Numbered from the stretch's first letter, positions 52,055 to 62,273 are shown. The stretch: 64,000 nucleotides of DNA from Hyphomicrobium_A sp044507625 (GCA_044507625.1 JBIQJE010000004.1:248001-312000), one strand, 5' to 3'. The notes: a model not told the origin generated them from the letters alone. Made by a program: numbers and translations.

Positions 52055-53257
52055 ATGCGTGTTCGCCGTTTCTCCTGGTCTGCGGTTCGCCTGCTCGCGC
52101 TGGTGCTCAGCGCGATGGCGGCTGCTGTCGTCGCGGGCACGGGTGCGTCCGCTGCGCCCGCCGCGCCGTACCAAGTCCCGCCCGCAGAGCTGCGCAAAGC
52201 GCCGCCGGGGTATCTGTTCAACATCTACCCGCAGATCGGGGGCGCGCCCGCCAACGCGAAGGCCTTCCGCATCATCTACCGGTCGACGGGCGTCAACGGC
52301 GAGCCGATCGCCGTCTCGGGCACGGTCATTTACCCCGCCGGCCCCGCGCCCAAGGAAGGCCGCGACGTGATCGCGTGGGCCCACTACACAACGGGCGTTT
52401 CCGCACGCTGCGCGCCGACACTGCTGCCAAATCTTTCCGGCACCATTCCGGGTCTCGAAACGATGCTCTCGCGCGGCTATGTCGTCGTCGCCACCGACTA
52501 CGAGGGCCTCGGGACAGCCGGCGTGCACGCTTATCTCGTCGGCGTCAGCGAAGCGCGCTCGGTGCTCGATTCGGTGCGCGCCGCGCGCAGGCTCTCCGGC
52601 GCGCATGCCACGAACCGCTTCGCCGTGTGGGGACATTCGCAGGGTGGCCATGCGGCGCTCTTTTCCGGCGAGCTTGCGCCGGAATATGCACCGGAACTGA
52701 AGCTCGTCGGCATCGCGGCGGCCGCGCCCGCGACCAATCTCGTCGAACTTTTCAAGTCGCAGAAAAACTCGATCGCGGGCGACAGCCTCACCGCCATGGC
52801 GCTGCTGTCATGGGCACGAACCTACAATCTGCCGCTGCGCGATCTGCTGGAAGACGGTGTCGAGGCGCGTTTCGAGAAGGTTGCGGAAAGCTGTCTGCAG
52901 TCCATCTCGCAGATGCTGAAGACGCTCTCGCTCGCCCGGCCCCTGAAGGAGAACTTTCTCAGGGCGGACCCCACATCGCTCCCCGCATGGCGCTCGCTCA
53001 TGGAGCGCAACTCGCCGGGGCACCGGCCGATCAAGGTGCCGGTATTCATCGCGCAGGGAACGGCGGACAAAACCGTAAACCCGAGCCTGACAGTGCGCTA
53101 CGCCAAGGCGCTCTGCGCCAAGGGGACGCCGGTCACGCTCAAGATGCTGAAGGGTACCTCTCACAGCTTCGTTGCCGAGCAGAGCGCCTATGCGGCCGTC
53201 ACGTGGATCGGCAAGCGCTTCGCGGGCGCCAAGCCGCCGAACGATTGCCCGCGCTGA
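52055..53257 (+). CDS. Secreted lipase-like alpha/beta hydrolase
   Basis: 400 residues with a signal peptide of about 33 residues (ending ASA). The nucleophile S195 lies in GHSQGGHA; an aspartate near 331 (QGTADKTVNP) and a histidine near 371 (GTSHSFV) complete the triad. The sequence resembles the secretory lipase (LIP) family. Five cysteines suggest disulfides in the periplasm or outside. No ribosome-binding site is clear at the start. It has no close operon partner. Confidence 0.8.
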   Translation: MRVRRFSWSAVRLLALVLSAMAAAVVAGTGASAAPAAPYQVPPAELRKAPPGYLFNIYPQIGGAPANAKAFRIIYRSTGVNGEPIAVSGTVIYPAGPAPKEGRDVIAWAHYTTGVSARCAPTLLPNLSGTIPGLETMLSRGYVVVATDYEGLGTAGVHAYLVGVSEARSVLDSVRAARRLSGAHATNRFAVWGHSQGGHAALFSGELAPEYAPELKLVGIAAAAPATNLVELFKSQKNSIAGDSLTAMALLSWARTYNLPLRDLLEDGVEARFEKVAESCLQSISQMLKTLSLARPLKENFLRADPTSLPAWRSLMERNSPGHRPIKVPVFIAQGTADKTVNPSLTVRYAKALCAKGTPVTLKMLKGTSHSFVAEQSAYAAVTWIGKRFAGAKPPNDCPR

Positions 53258-53421
53258 ACGTGCGCGCCATCTGCAACTCGGGACCGGTGCGCTCTTCCCA
53301 TGGTGAGGGCTTCGTAACGGGTCGATGCTAGGGAGCTTGGGCGTGCCCCATGCGATCGCTTGCACGGTCGAAGGGGCCGCAGCGTTCACCCAGGTCCAGC
53401 CATCCGGTCCGATTTCCGCCC

Positions 53422-53940
53422 ATGCTGCGCTACGTCATCTCGCTCCGCCTGATCATGCTCGTTGCCGCCGCCGGCACGGCGATGGGCGCCGCCATCATGT
53501 TCTGGCAGGGGAGCGCGCTGATCTTGCGGGCCGCGCTCGATCTCTACGCGGGCGAAGAGCCGAAGCTCGTCACCGCGACGGTGATGGGCGCGACCGACGT
53601 TTTCCTGTTCGGGGTCGTGCTCGTGATTTTCGCGTACGCGATCACGTTCGGCTTCGTGTTCGAGCTGGCGCCTAAAGAGCGGCGCTCGCTGCCCAACTGG
53701 ATGCGGCCCACGGGGATGCACGAGCTCAAGATGACGCTGGTGAGCGTCATTCTCGTCTATCTCGTCGTCGATTTCGCCACCGACTGGGCGGAGACCGGCC
53801 AAACCGTGACCTGGGAGATGCTGGTGAAGCCCATCTCGATCCTGCTGCTCGCGGCCACGTTGCGGCTCTTCATGTTCGAAGCGGAGCATCGGCCGCCGGA
53901 GAAGAACGAAACGACGGCTGCCGGGTCCGAGAAGACCTGA
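53422..53940 (+). CDS. YqhA family inner-membrane protein (UPF0114)
   Basis: 172 residues from the ATG at 53422. Four membrane spans (about 7-29, 52-77, 108-127 and 137-155) and the family motif GATDVFLFGVVLVIFAYAI are visible. YqhA/UPF0114 proteins have no established function. The C-terminus is a short hydrophilic tail. It ends 22 bases from the convergent rsmA gene. Confidence 0.82.
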   Translation: MLRYVISLRLIMLVAAAGTAMGAAIMFWQGSALILRAALDLYAGEEPKLVTATVMGATDVFLFGVVLVIFAYAITFGFVFELAPKERRSLPNWMRPTGMHELKMTLVSVILVYLVVDFATDWAETGQTVTWEMLVKPISILLLAATLRLFMFEAEHRPPEKNETTAAGSEKT

Positions 53941-53962
53941 AGGAGATAGGCGCCGAACGCGC

Positions 53963-54877
53963 TCAGGGCGCGCCGCCGCCCCGCAGAAAAGCGCGCTCGT
54001 AAACGAGGGCAAGGCGCGCGAAGTCCTTCACCGGGATGTCCTCAGCGCGCAGGTTGCCCGCGATGCCCGCCGCTTCGAGCAGAGCTTCCGGCTCGGCCTT
54101 CAGCTGCTTGAGGCTGGCCCGCAGCATCTTTCGCCGCTGACCGAACGCCGCGGCTGTGACCTGCGCGAGCACGGCCGGCTTACAAGGCGGCGAGGGATCG
54201 GGATGGGGGACGAGATCCACCACAGCGGAAGCAACCTTCGGCGGCGGTGTGAAAGCTTCGCGCGGGAGATTGAGCACGATGCGCGCCGAAGCCCGCCACT
54301 GCGCCAGCACGGAAAGGCGCCCGTAGGCTTTCGTTCCCGGCTGCGCAACGATACGCTCGGCGACCTCCTTCTGGAACATGAGCACCATGCGCGCATACCA
54401 GGGCGGCCATGGCTCGGCGTCGAGCCAGCCGGTGAGCAGGAGCGTTGCAACGCCGTAGGGCAGATTGGCGATGATGATCGCCTTTCCCGCCGATGGCCCG
54501 AGCAGCTTGCACCAGTCGACGCCGAGCGCGTCGGCGAAATGCACTTCGAGCCGGCCATCGTAACGGGCCGCGATCATATCGAGGGCGCCGCGGGTGCGCT
54601 CATCCCGCTCCACGGCAACGACGCGCTGTGCGCCTTCGAGGAAAAGCGCGCGCGTGAGGCCGCCGGGACCGGGGCCGACCTCGACCACCGTACGTCCTTC
54701 GAGGGAGCCTGCCGTCCGCGCGATGCGCCGCGTGAGGTTGAGATCGAGAATGAAGTTCTGCCCGAGGCTCTTTTTGGCGGCGAGGTCGAATGCCTTGATC
54801 ACCTCGCGCAGCGGCGGCAAGCCGTCCGGCGTGGGGCCCGCTCCGTCACCCATCGGCATGCCGGGGTTGCGGCTCAT
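53963..54877 (-). CDS. rsmA: 16S rRNA dimethyladenosine transferase
   Basis: 304 residues. SAM-binding VVEVGPGPGGLTR near 65 and the catalytic NLPYG near 140 are intact; KSLGQNFILD near 36 is the family's leading motif. It dimethylates two adjacent adenosines in helix 45 and completes the small-subunit assembly check. It overlaps pdxA by four bases (ATGA). Last gene of the lpt operon. Confidence 0.97.
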   Translation of the reverse strand: MSRNPGMPMGDGAGPTPDGLPPLREVIKAFDLAAKKSLGQNFILDLNLTRRIARTAGSLEGRTVVEVGPGPGGLTRALFLEGAQRVVAVERDERTRGALDMIAARYDGRLEVHFADALGVDWCKLLGPSAGKAIIIANLPYGVATLLLTGWLDAEPWPPWYARMVLMFQKEVAERIVAQPGTKAYGRLSVLAQWRASARIVLNLPREAFTPPPKVASAVVDLVPHPDPSPPCKPAVLAQVTAAAFGQRRKMLRASLKQLKAEPEALLEAAGIAGNLRAEDIPVKDFARLALVYERAFLRGGGAP

Positions 54878-55917
54878 GGAGAGGTTGCAGCGCGCGATGC
54901 GGCGATGGACGAGGCCAGGCGCAGCGCCTCGATGAGGCTCGTTGCGGAGGCCCGTCCCTCGGCGGCAATGTCGAACGCCGTGCCATGGTCGGGCGAGGTC
55001 CGTATGAACGGCAGCCCGAGGGTGACGTTGACGCCCTCATCGAACCCGATCGTCTTCAGCGGGATCAGCGCCTGGTCGTGATACATGGCGATCACCGCGT
55101 CGTAGCCGCGGCGCGCAGCGGCATGGAACAGCGTATCGGCCGAGTGAGGGCCCGTGACCGAAAGTCCCTCCGCGCGCAGATCGGCGATGGCGGGGCCGAT
55201 CGTGACGATCTCCTCGCGGCCCATGGTGCCTTCCTCGCCCGCGTGCGGGTTGAGGCCGGCGATGGCGATGCGCGGCGCGCCAATTCCGAAATCACGTTTG
55301 AGGGCGGCATAGGTGATGCGCACGGTCTCGTAGATCAGCGGGCGCGTGATGGCGTCCGGCACCTCGCGCAGCGCGCAGTGGACGGTGAGCGGTACGACGC
55401 GCAACTCGCGCGAGGCCAGCATCATAACCGGGCGCTGGGACTTGCCCGTGCGGCGCTCGCAGAGGGCTGCGAGAAACTCCGTGTGGCCGGGGAACGGGAA
55501 GTCGGCGCTCCGCACCACGTGCTTTGCGATGGGGTTCGTGACGACAGCCGCCGCGTCGCCGCGCATCACCGCCTCGGTGGCCGCCGCAATCGCGCCGACG
55601 ATGCCGGCGGCGTTGGCCGCATCGGGGGCGCCGGGCCGTGCACGCGCGGCGAGCGGCTGATCGATCACCGGAAGCGCCTTGCCGAAGGCGTCCGCGGCTT
55701 CACGCAGGCCGGTAAAGCGCGCGATCGGAACCGTCAGGCCAATATGCCGGGCGCGGTCGGTGAACGTGTCGGCATCGCCGAAGACGACGAAGGGCTCCAG
55801 GCCCCGATCGGAGCGCTCCAGCCAGGCGCGCAGCGTGATCTCCGGCCCGATGCCCGCCGGATCGCCCATCGATACTGCAAGCGGGCGCCGCCGGCGCGGC
55901 TCGGCTCCAATCCCCAT
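54874..55917 (-). CDS. pdxA: 4-hydroxythreonine-4-phosphate dehydrogenase
   Basis: 347 residues from the ATG at 55917, within the surA stop (TGATG). Motifs SMGDPAGIGPE near 17-27, HTEFLAALC and MYHDQALIPLKTIGFDEGVNVTLG identify PdxA; the histidines in HTEF and YHDQ bind the metal. It acts in vitamin B6 synthesis. Position between surA and rsmA is standard for the order. Confidence 0.95.
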   Translation of the reverse strand: MGIGAEPRRRRPLAVSMGDPAGIGPEITLRAWLERSDRGLEPFVVFGDADTFTDRARHIGLTVPIARFTGLREAADAFGKALPVIDQPLAARARPGAPDAANAAGIVGAIAAATEAVMRGDAAAVVTNPIAKHVVRSADFPFPGHTEFLAALCERRTGKSQRPVMMLASRELRVVPLTVHCALREVPDAITRPLIYETVRITYAALKRDFGIGAPRIAIAGLNPHAGEEGTMGREEIVTIGPAIADLRAEGLSVTGPHSADTLFHAAARRGYDAVIAMYHDQALIPLKTIGFDEGVNVTLGLPFIRTSPDHGTAFDIAAEGRASATSLIEALRLASSIAASRAATSP

Positions 55918-57257
55918 CAGCGGTACTCGATGTGGGCGTCCGTGCGCAGGTCCTTGAGGTGCTTGCGGGAGATGATCTCGAACTCCTTCTGCCGCAGCTC
56001 GTTCTGCGCCGTCTCGCGCTTCGTCTCCGCGGCCTTGATGACCTTGCGCCCGCATACGGCCCAGAGCTCCACCCCGTTTTCGCCGATGGTCGCGGGAAGC
56101 AGCTCATCATCGTGCGCGTTGAGCAGGAGACTGCGGGTCGGCTCGGGCAGACTGCTCGGGCGGCGGTCGCCGAGGTTGTCGAAGCGGACGCCCGGCACGC
56201 CGCGCGCCATGGCCTCCATGCTCTTGCAGCCGTTGAAGCGCGTGCGGAGCTGCTCGGCGTCGCTCATGCGCTGGGCGAGGCGCTTCTGGTCCTGGTTCGT
56301 CGGCACGGTGAGCAGGATGCGATGGATGCGCAACTCCACGTCGTCCTGGCCCTCGGTGGTGGCGACGATGCGGTCGACGTCGCGGTTCGTGACGGTGATC
56401 TGGTGGCCGAACTTGCGGCGGATGACATCCTGCCAGGAAAGCGTTGCGCGGATGCGCTCGCGCATGACCGAGATGTTGGCGCCCATCTTCGCGAGATGCT
56501 CGCCGAACTGGGCGAGGTTCATCTTGTTGCGCTCGGCCATGCCGGCGATGATCCGGTCGACTTCCTCGTCGGGGGTGACGATGGAGAGACGCTTGGCTTC
56601 CTGCAGCTTCAGGCGCTCGTCGATGAGCTCGTCGAGGGCGGCCTTGCGCGCCTCGGGCACATATTCGCGCTCGACCTGCTTCTTGAGGCTGGCGACGAAC
56701 TCACCCTGGAGCTGGCGCACGCGGGACTGCTGCTCGGCCTCGCTCTTGGGCGGATTGGCCTGGAGGCGCTTCATGGCGAAGGCCTTGAACTGGTCGTTCA
56801 TCGCGGGCGACTTGAGCCGCGCCTGCAGCTTGCGCTGAATTTCGGGGGCGCCGAGCATGGCCAGCGCGACGCGCTGCTCGATCTCATAGCCGGTGATCGG
56901 CTCGTCGTTGACGAGCGCGACGATGGATTGGATGGGCCGGTCGGCGTTGGCATCGGCCTGGGTGACGCGCGCAACCACCGTCGGCTTGGCGCGGGCGCCC
57001 TCGGCGCGGACGGTTGAGGAGACGCAGGCGAAAGCCGCGGCTGCAACGACGGGCAATGCGAGCACGCAGAGGCCGGCGACCTGCCGCTGTGATTTCTCGA
57101 CGCGATATCCGGCGAGGGACCGGACACTGCGCAGCGATCGGGCGCGGTGCGGTGCCTCGGCCGATGAGCGCGCAGGCCGCGTGTCGATCACCGCCGTGTC
57201 GGCTTCGGCTCCGCGCCACGGGGGAGGCTGTGGCCGGTAGGTACGGAGATTGACCAT
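55917..57257 (-). CDS. surA: SurA-like periplasmic chaperone with long N-terminal extension
   Basis: 446 residues from the ATG at 57257 (GGAAG upstream; an ATG at 57278 is possible). A basic/proline-rich cytoplasmic leader of about 60 residues precedes one hydrophobic span (about 60-80), so it is a signal anchor rather than an ordinary signal peptide. A SurA N-terminal domain follows (IVALVNDEPITGYEIEQRVALAM) with a helical core, then a degenerate parvulin-like domain lacking the usual catalytic pattern. SurA escorts outer-membrane proteins, and LptD is a known client in E. coli. It lies 265 bases downstream of lptD in the same operon. Confidence 0.85.
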   Translation of the reverse strand: MVNLRTYRPQPPPWRGAEADTAVIDTRPARSSAEAPHRARSLRSVRSLAGYRVEKSQRQVAGLCVLALPVVAAAAFACVSSTVRAEGARAKPTVVARVTQADANADRPIQSIVALVNDEPITGYEIEQRVALAMLGAPEIQRKLQARLKSPAMNDQFKAFAMKRLQANPPKSEAEQQSRVRQLQGEFVASLKKQVEREYVPEARKAALDELIDERLKLQEAKRLSIVTPDEEVDRIIAGMAERNKMNLAQFGEHLAKMGANISVMRERIRATLSWQDVIRRKFGHQITVTNRDVDRIVATTEGQDDVELRIHRILLTVPTNQDQKRLAQRMSDAEQLRTRFNGCKSMEAMARGVPGVRFDNLGDRRPSSLPEPTRSLLLNAHDDELLPATIGENGVELWAVCGRKVIKAAETKRETAQNELRQKEFEIISRKHLKDLRTDAHIEYR

Positions 57258-57522
57258 GTGCTCAAGTCTTCCAGTCATGCGATCGGCTTGGGCGTCGGCG
57301 CTCCGGTCCGCCACGAGCGCCTCCGCTGCCTGTTTTCTTAAGCGGACTTCGCCGTCCCGGCCAGCCCGACGGGTGCATCTTCATGCGTCCGCGGGTGGCC
57401 GCAGCGCGTCCCTACGCGGCAATCTATCGACGCAAACATTGGCCGTCCCGTGGCGGGTGCCAGAGCGGTGAACGGGTCGCTGACCCAGCTCAACCAAGTG
57501 CGTCCGATCCCGGGCGCAGCGG

Positions 57523-59955
57523 TTAACGGGCGGCCGACTGCTGCTCGCTGAAGCGCGAGCTCAGCGCATCGGTCGAATAGCCGAACTCGCCGAGGTGCTT
57601 CAGCTCGAAGCGCAGCATGAGGGTCTGGCCGTCGACGAGATTGGGGTTGTGGTAGTAGTTGTCAGTGTACGTCGCGGTCAGCACGAAGCACTCGTCGGCG
57701 TAGCGCACCTGGAACATGTCGGACGCGAGCTGGTCGTCGTCGATGTCGTAGCGCATGGCGGCGGCGACGGTCCAACGGTCGGTCAGGCGCAGGCTGAGGC
57801 TCGCGTAGAGATCCTCCTGGGCCGAGTTGATGGAGTTCGTCGGATCGGTGTTGAGGTAGGCGTAGACCGCGTTCGCGGCCACGGGCCCGAACACCACCTG
57901 TGCGCCAGCGTCCTGGCGCGCGAGGGAGAAGTCCGACTGGTCGAAGCGCGACTGCGAGATGAACTGCAGGAAGCTCCAGGGCGCGATGTAGGCGCCGAGC
58001 ACGTAGTCGGACCGGTCCGTCTGCAGGCCGCTATAGGGCGTGAAGGTCGGATTGCCGCTCGGATCGAGGCCCGGGTCGGCATAGGGGTTGAAGCCGGCGA
58101 TGTGATAGCTTTCGCCCGCGAGGATGCGCGCATAGCCGCCGTTGTTGCCCTGGAACGTATACTGCAGGCCGACGTTGGCGCGCGTTCCGGTCTCGATGCG
58201 GTCGTAGCCCGAGAACTTGGTGATCTCGAACAGGTTCGTATCGTCGAACACGAGGCTCTGGGCGTCCTCGTTCGGCAGATTGTCCTGCTCGATGTAGGCC
58301 TGACGGGCGATGATCTGGCCGATCGGCTCGATCACGTGCGAACCGCGCTGCGTGTTGGCCACCCACGGGTAGGCGACGGTCACGCCGGCAGCGGCGAGGC
58401 CGCGCGCGACGGAGGTGTCGTGCACGCCGTTGGGGTTCTGCGGATCGACGTAATTGTTGAGCTGGTAAAGGTCGCCGCGGAGCTGCGCGAAGGGCGTGTA
58501 GGTGATGCCGATCGGGTCGGTCAGGCGGCGGCGCCAGTTCACCTCGGTCACGACGCGGTTCATCTGCTCGTTCCCCGTGATGTTGGGGAACACGAGATTG
58601 TTCTGGTCGCTGGAGAAGGCGAGCGCGTTCGTGTTCCACGTCAGCTCGCCGCCGAGCACCGGATCGGCGAAGACGTAGTTGTAGTCCATGATCGGATAGG
58701 CCCACGACTGCGCGCCCGACTGGGGCGTCGTGGAGTACTGCAGGCTGGTGAACTGATAGGCGGAGAGGCCGAAGTAGTTCCGGTCGCCAATGCCTTCTAG
58801 GAAGATCTTGTTCACCCGGTCCGTGAGCAGGATGTTGTCCAGCTTGTAGAAGCGGCGGAACTCGTCGTCGCTTTCGACGGTGACGTCCCAGCCGAACTTC
58901 CACCAGCTCGATAGCGAGAAGAGGCCCTTGGTGTCGAGGCTGCCGCGCCAGCCGTCGTACTGATCGCGATTTGCGATCGAGGACGGGAGGGTCGAAGCGT
59001 CCTGGTCGATACCCGTGCCGCGGATGAAATACTGGCCGTTCTCGGTGCGATGGCGCCACTCGCCCTGCCAGAGGACGCCCTGCCGGGATGAGACCATCGG
59101 ATAGAAGGTGAAGTCGTAGTTCGGCGCGAGCGCGAAGTAGTAGGGGATCGTGGTGCTGTAGCCGAGGGTCTCGGAGATCGACGGCTGCGGCATCAGGAAG
59201 CCGGACTTGCGCTTCACCGACGGGTCGGCGTGCTCGAAGTAGGGCGTGTAGAGGATCGGCACGCCGAACAGCTCGAACTGGGCGTCCTGGTAGGTAATCG
59301 TCGCTGCGGCCTGATCGTGGACGACGGTTGCGGCGCTGAGACACCAGAGCGGCGGCATGCCACCGTCGGAGCGGCAGGGCGTGAAGCGGCCGTTCGTGAA
59401 TACGGTCGTGTTGCCGCCGCGGCGCGTCGCCCGCTCGGCGGCGATGCGCGTGTCGTCGGCGGCGACGACAGAAAGCTGCGAGACGAAGCCGTCGCGGAAA
59501 TCGTCGGTCAGCGTGTAGCGGTCGGCCCGCACCACGTTGCCGTTCGGCTCCTTCAGCATGACGTTGCCCACGGCCGTCAGCGTGTTCGCGGACTGGTCGT
59601 AAACGACTTGGTCAGCAGTGAGGATGTAGTTGTTGTAGTAGATTTCGACGTTGCCGCGCGCGATCACGCGGTTGCCGCCGGTGTCGTAGACCAGTTCGTC
59701 GCCCTGCAGATAGAGCGGCTGCGACTTGTCGATGTTGCGCGAAGGACCGACGAGGCTCTGTTTCGGGAACGAGCTCTTGGGCTGGACGTCGGGCGCCAGC
59801 GTCGAAGGATCCTGGGCGAGGGCTTGGGGTGTGGCGAAGAGCGGAGCAGCGAACAGCGCGAGCACAGCCAAACGCACCCAGCCAGCAGCCTTACGGTGCC
59901 GGCAGGTGACGCGTGACGATCCGCAACCCTCTTGCGGTGCCCGCGTTTCACGCAT
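57523..59955 (-). CDS. lptD: LPS-assembly protein LptD
   Basis: 810 residues. Signal peptide about 1-48 (ending ALAQ). The N-terminal OstA/LptA-like jellyroll (about 70-180, YLQGDELVYDTGGNRVIARGNVE) accepts LPS from the periplasmic bridge, followed by the large C-terminal beta-barrel in the outer membrane. No C-terminal Phe/Trp is present (ends QQSAAR). The cysteines of the E. coli disulfide pairs are largely absent, as in other alphaproteobacteria. The start (ATG 59955 or GTG 59958) is directly after the lptG stop. Confidence 0.94.
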   Translation of the reverse strand: MRETRAPQEGCGSSRVTCRHRKAAGWVRLAVLALFAAPLFATPQALAQDPSTLAPDVQPKSSFPKQSLVGPSRNIDKSQPLYLQGDELVYDTGGNRVIARGNVEIYYNNYILTADQVVYDQSANTLTAVGNVMLKEPNGNVVRADRYTLTDDFRDGFVSQLSVVAADDTRIAAERATRRGGNTTVFTNGRFTPCRSDGGMPPLWCLSAATVVHDQAAATITYQDAQFELFGVPILYTPYFEHADPSVKRKSGFLMPQPSISETLGYSTTIPYYFALAPNYDFTFYPMVSSRQGVLWQGEWRHRTENGQYFIRGTGIDQDASTLPSSIANRDQYDGWRGSLDTKGLFSLSSWWKFGWDVTVESDDEFRRFYKLDNILLTDRVNKIFLEGIGDRNYFGLSAYQFTSLQYSTTPQSGAQSWAYPIMDYNYVFADPVLGGELTWNTNALAFSSDQNNLVFPNITGNEQMNRVVTEVNWRRRLTDPIGITYTPFAQLRGDLYQLNNYVDPQNPNGVHDTSVARGLAAAGVTVAYPWVANTQRGSHVIEPIGQIIARQAYIEQDNLPNEDAQSLVFDDTNLFEITKFSGYDRIETGTRANVGLQYTFQGNNGGYARILAGESYHIAGFNPYADPGLDPSGNPTFTPYSGLQTDRSDYVLGAYIAPWSFLQFISQSRFDQSDFSLARQDAGAQVVFGPVAANAVYAYLNTDPTNSINSAQEDLYASLSLRLTDRWTVAAAMRYDIDDDQLASDMFQVRYADECFVLTATYTDNYYHNPNLVDGQTLMLRFELKHLGEFGYSTDALSSRFSEQQSAAR

Positions 59956-59958
59956 CAC

Positions 59959-61062
59959 TCAGCCATCCTCCTGGTGCAACAGTACCGCAGCCGAGACAAT
60001 CATCACGAGGACCACGGGCAACCAGATCGCCGCCCAAGGAGGCGTCAATCCAGCCACACCGACTTGTCGGGAGACCTCCGAAAGAAGAAAGAAGCCGAAC
60101 CCCCCCACCAGTCCGGTGATGACCATAGTCTGGATGCCTCCGCCGCGGAATGACCGCAACGACACAGTGGCGGCCAAAAGGACCATTGCCGCGCACAACA
60201 ATGGCCTTGACATCAGCGCCTCGTACTGCACCCGCAGACGGCTGGATGAAAGCTGAGCCTTTTCAGCGACTTCAATCAGGGCAGGCATCTCCCAGAACGA
60301 CACGGAAAAGAGGGTGCCGAGGGCATCGCTGACGCGATCCGGTGTAAGGTATGTGGAGACGAGGTAGATATCGAATTTTTCCGGCTCCCGGCCGATGCGC
60401 ACGACCCAGGCTTCTTTGATCTCCCAGTAGCCCTCATGCAGGTCCGCCCGCTTGCCGTCGACTCGCTCCACGAACCGGCCCTGGGTGTCGAAAATGAAGA
60501 CCGAGACCCCATGGAGCGTGAGGCCGCGGTTCGTCGCCATGACGGCGCTCATCACCGATTGGCCGTCGGCGCCGTTCTGGCGCAGCCAGGACGTGCCTGA
60601 GCGCGATCGCAACAGATTCGTTTCCCGGCCGAAAGCCTCCGCGAACATATCTTCTGCCGCATCGCGGCTCGCCGCCGCCAGCGGGTTGAAGACGGTCACG
60701 GTGAGGACGCCGACCATGAAGGCGACGAAGATGCCCGGCCGCAGGAACTGCCAGACCGACATGCCGCCGGCGCGCATCACCGTGAGCTCGCTCTTGCGGC
60801 TCAGCTGGAGGAGGGCGGTGATCGATCCGACGAGCACCGCGAACGAGATGAGAAACTCGGAGTAGGCGGGCAGCCGCAGGAAAGCGATGGCGGCGAGCGT
60901 CGACAAAGCGACGTCGCCCTGCTTGCCCGACTGGCGCAGCAGCTCCACGAAATCAATGAGATAGATCAGGACCGAGCAGAGAAGGAAGGTCGCCAGGATC
61001 CCGGTGAGGAACTTGCCGGCGACGTAGCGGCCGAGGGTGCGGGTTCGGAACATGGCCGTCAC
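59959..61062 (-). CDS. lptG: LPS export ABC transporter permease LptG
   Basis: 367 residues with six membrane spans, three at each end, and a periplasmic jellyroll between (about 140-255). The N-terminal FRTRTLGRYVAGKFL and the DFVELLRQSG region near 30-42 mark LptF/LptG. With LptF and LptB it extracts LPS from the inner membrane. It overlaps lptF by four bases (ATGA). Confidence 0.94.
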   Translation of the reverse strand: MTAMFRTRTLGRYVAGKFLTGILATFLLCSVLIYLIDFVELLRQSGKQGDVALSTLAAIAFLRLPAYSEFLISFAVLVGSITALLQLSRKSELTVMRAGGMSVWQFLRPGIFVAFMVGVLTVTVFNPLAAASRDAAEDMFAEAFGRETNLLRSRSGTSWLRQNGADGQSVMSAVMATNRGLTLHGVSVFIFDTQGRFVERVDGKRADLHEGYWEIKEAWVVRIGREPEKFDIYLVSTYLTPDRVSDALGTLFSVSFWEMPALIEVAEKAQLSSSRLRVQYEALMSRPLLCAAMVLLAATVSLRSFRGGGIQTMVITGLVGGFGFFLLSEVSRQVGVAGLTPPWAAIWLPVVLVMIVSAAVLLHQEDG

Positions 61063-62273
61063 CTGCGTCCAGGGGCGGCGAGGGCGCGCACGCCACCCCG
61101 CCAGCGGCCGACGAGACCGGCGAGGTGGGCGAACGCGTCGGCGACCGGATCGAGGACGATGCCGGGGAATCGTGATGTCGACAGGCGGCGCCGGGCCCGC
61201 TCCATCAGGAAGATCGATCCGAAGATGGCCGAGAGCGGCAGCGCGTAGAGGAAGGGCGTGGCGGCCGCATCCATCACGACGAAGTTGTTGAGCGCGAGCC
61301 CTCCGAGGCGCAGCGCGGCCGCGAGGACGAAGGCGATCGCCACCTGCTGCACGCGATTCTGCCGGGTCGAATGCGCCTGCCCCACCGCCGCGAGCGCAAT
61401 GAAGGCAAAGGCCAGCGGATAAAGTGGGTTGGAGAAACGCTCATGCAACTCGGCACGGAACTTGCCGGGTCCGGCCCGGTAATTGCCGCTCGTCGGCTCG
61501 GGGTAGAGGAGCTCGCTGAGGTAGCGCTCGCGCGGTTTCAGATCGCTATCCTCGTTCAGCTCCTTCTCGAACTGATCGAGATCGACCGCATACTTCTCGA
61601 ACACAATGATCTGCGCGGGCTCATCCTTGTCCGTGCGGCGGACGATGTGCCCGTTGCTCATGAAAAGATAGTTCGAGGGCTTCCGCTCCACGATGACGCC
61701 GCGCTCGGCGAGGTAGGACTGGTTGAGCGCCGGATTGCGGGTGTCGTGCACGATGAGGCCGAGGAGCTCGCCGTTGGGGGCGCGCTCGCGGATGTGGAAG
61801 GTGAGCCCTTGCTCTGGGCTCGAGAACGCGCCCGGCTGGATCACCTGCGTCAGGATATTGGCCCGCACCTCGACGATATACTGGCGCAGGAGCTTGAGAC
61901 TCCAGGGCATGCCGATGTGATTGACGAAAGCGACGCCCACCGCGACCAGCAGACCGAGGAGCAGAAGAGGGCGCGCAGCGCGCCAGATGGTGGCGCCCGA
62001 CGCCGTCAGCACGATGAGCTCGCTGTCGCCGTTCAGCCGGTTGAGCGTGTGAATCGATGCGATCAGAAGGGAGAAGGGCGCGATGATCGCCATGAGGTTG
62101 GGAAGCGCCAGCGTCGTCATCTTGATGAGCATCCAGACGTCCTGACCCTGGCTGGTCACGACGTTGAGCTGACGCAGGGCCAGCGCCACCCAGACGATGC
62201 TGGAGAGCGACAATAGAATGATGAGCAGAGCGGAACCGGCCTGCCGAAAGACATACCTTTCGAAAATCTTCAT
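61059..62273 (-). CDS. lptF: LPS export ABC transporter permease LptF
   Basis: 404 residues with the same six-span layout as LptG: spans near 15-35, 50-70, 100-120 and three at about 285-365. The N-terminus MKIFERYVFRQAGSALLII is typical, and ERFSNPLYPLAFAFIAL marks the second span set. It heads the lptF-lptG-lptD-surA-pdxA-rsmA operon; the expected promoter lies in the 407-base region shared with pepA. Confidence 0.94.
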   Translation of the reverse strand: MKIFERYVFRQAGSALLIILLSLSSIVWVALALRQLNVVTSQGQDVWMLIKMTTLALPNLMAIIAPFSLLIASIHTLNRLNGDSELIVLTASGATIWRAARPLLLLGLLVAVGVAFVNHIGMPWSLKLLRQYIVEVRANILTQVIQPGAFSSPEQGLTFHIRERAPNGELLGLIVHDTRNPALNQSYLAERGVIVERKPSNYLFMSNGHIVRRTDKDEPAQIIVFEKYAVDLDQFEKELNEDSDLKPRERYLSELLYPEPTSGNYRAGPGKFRAELHERFSNPLYPLAFAFIALAAVGQAHSTRQNRVQQVAIAFVLAAALRLGGLALNNFVVMDAAATPFLYALPLSAIFGSIFLMERARRRLSTSRFPGIVLDPVADAFAHLAGLVGRWRGGVRALAAPGRR

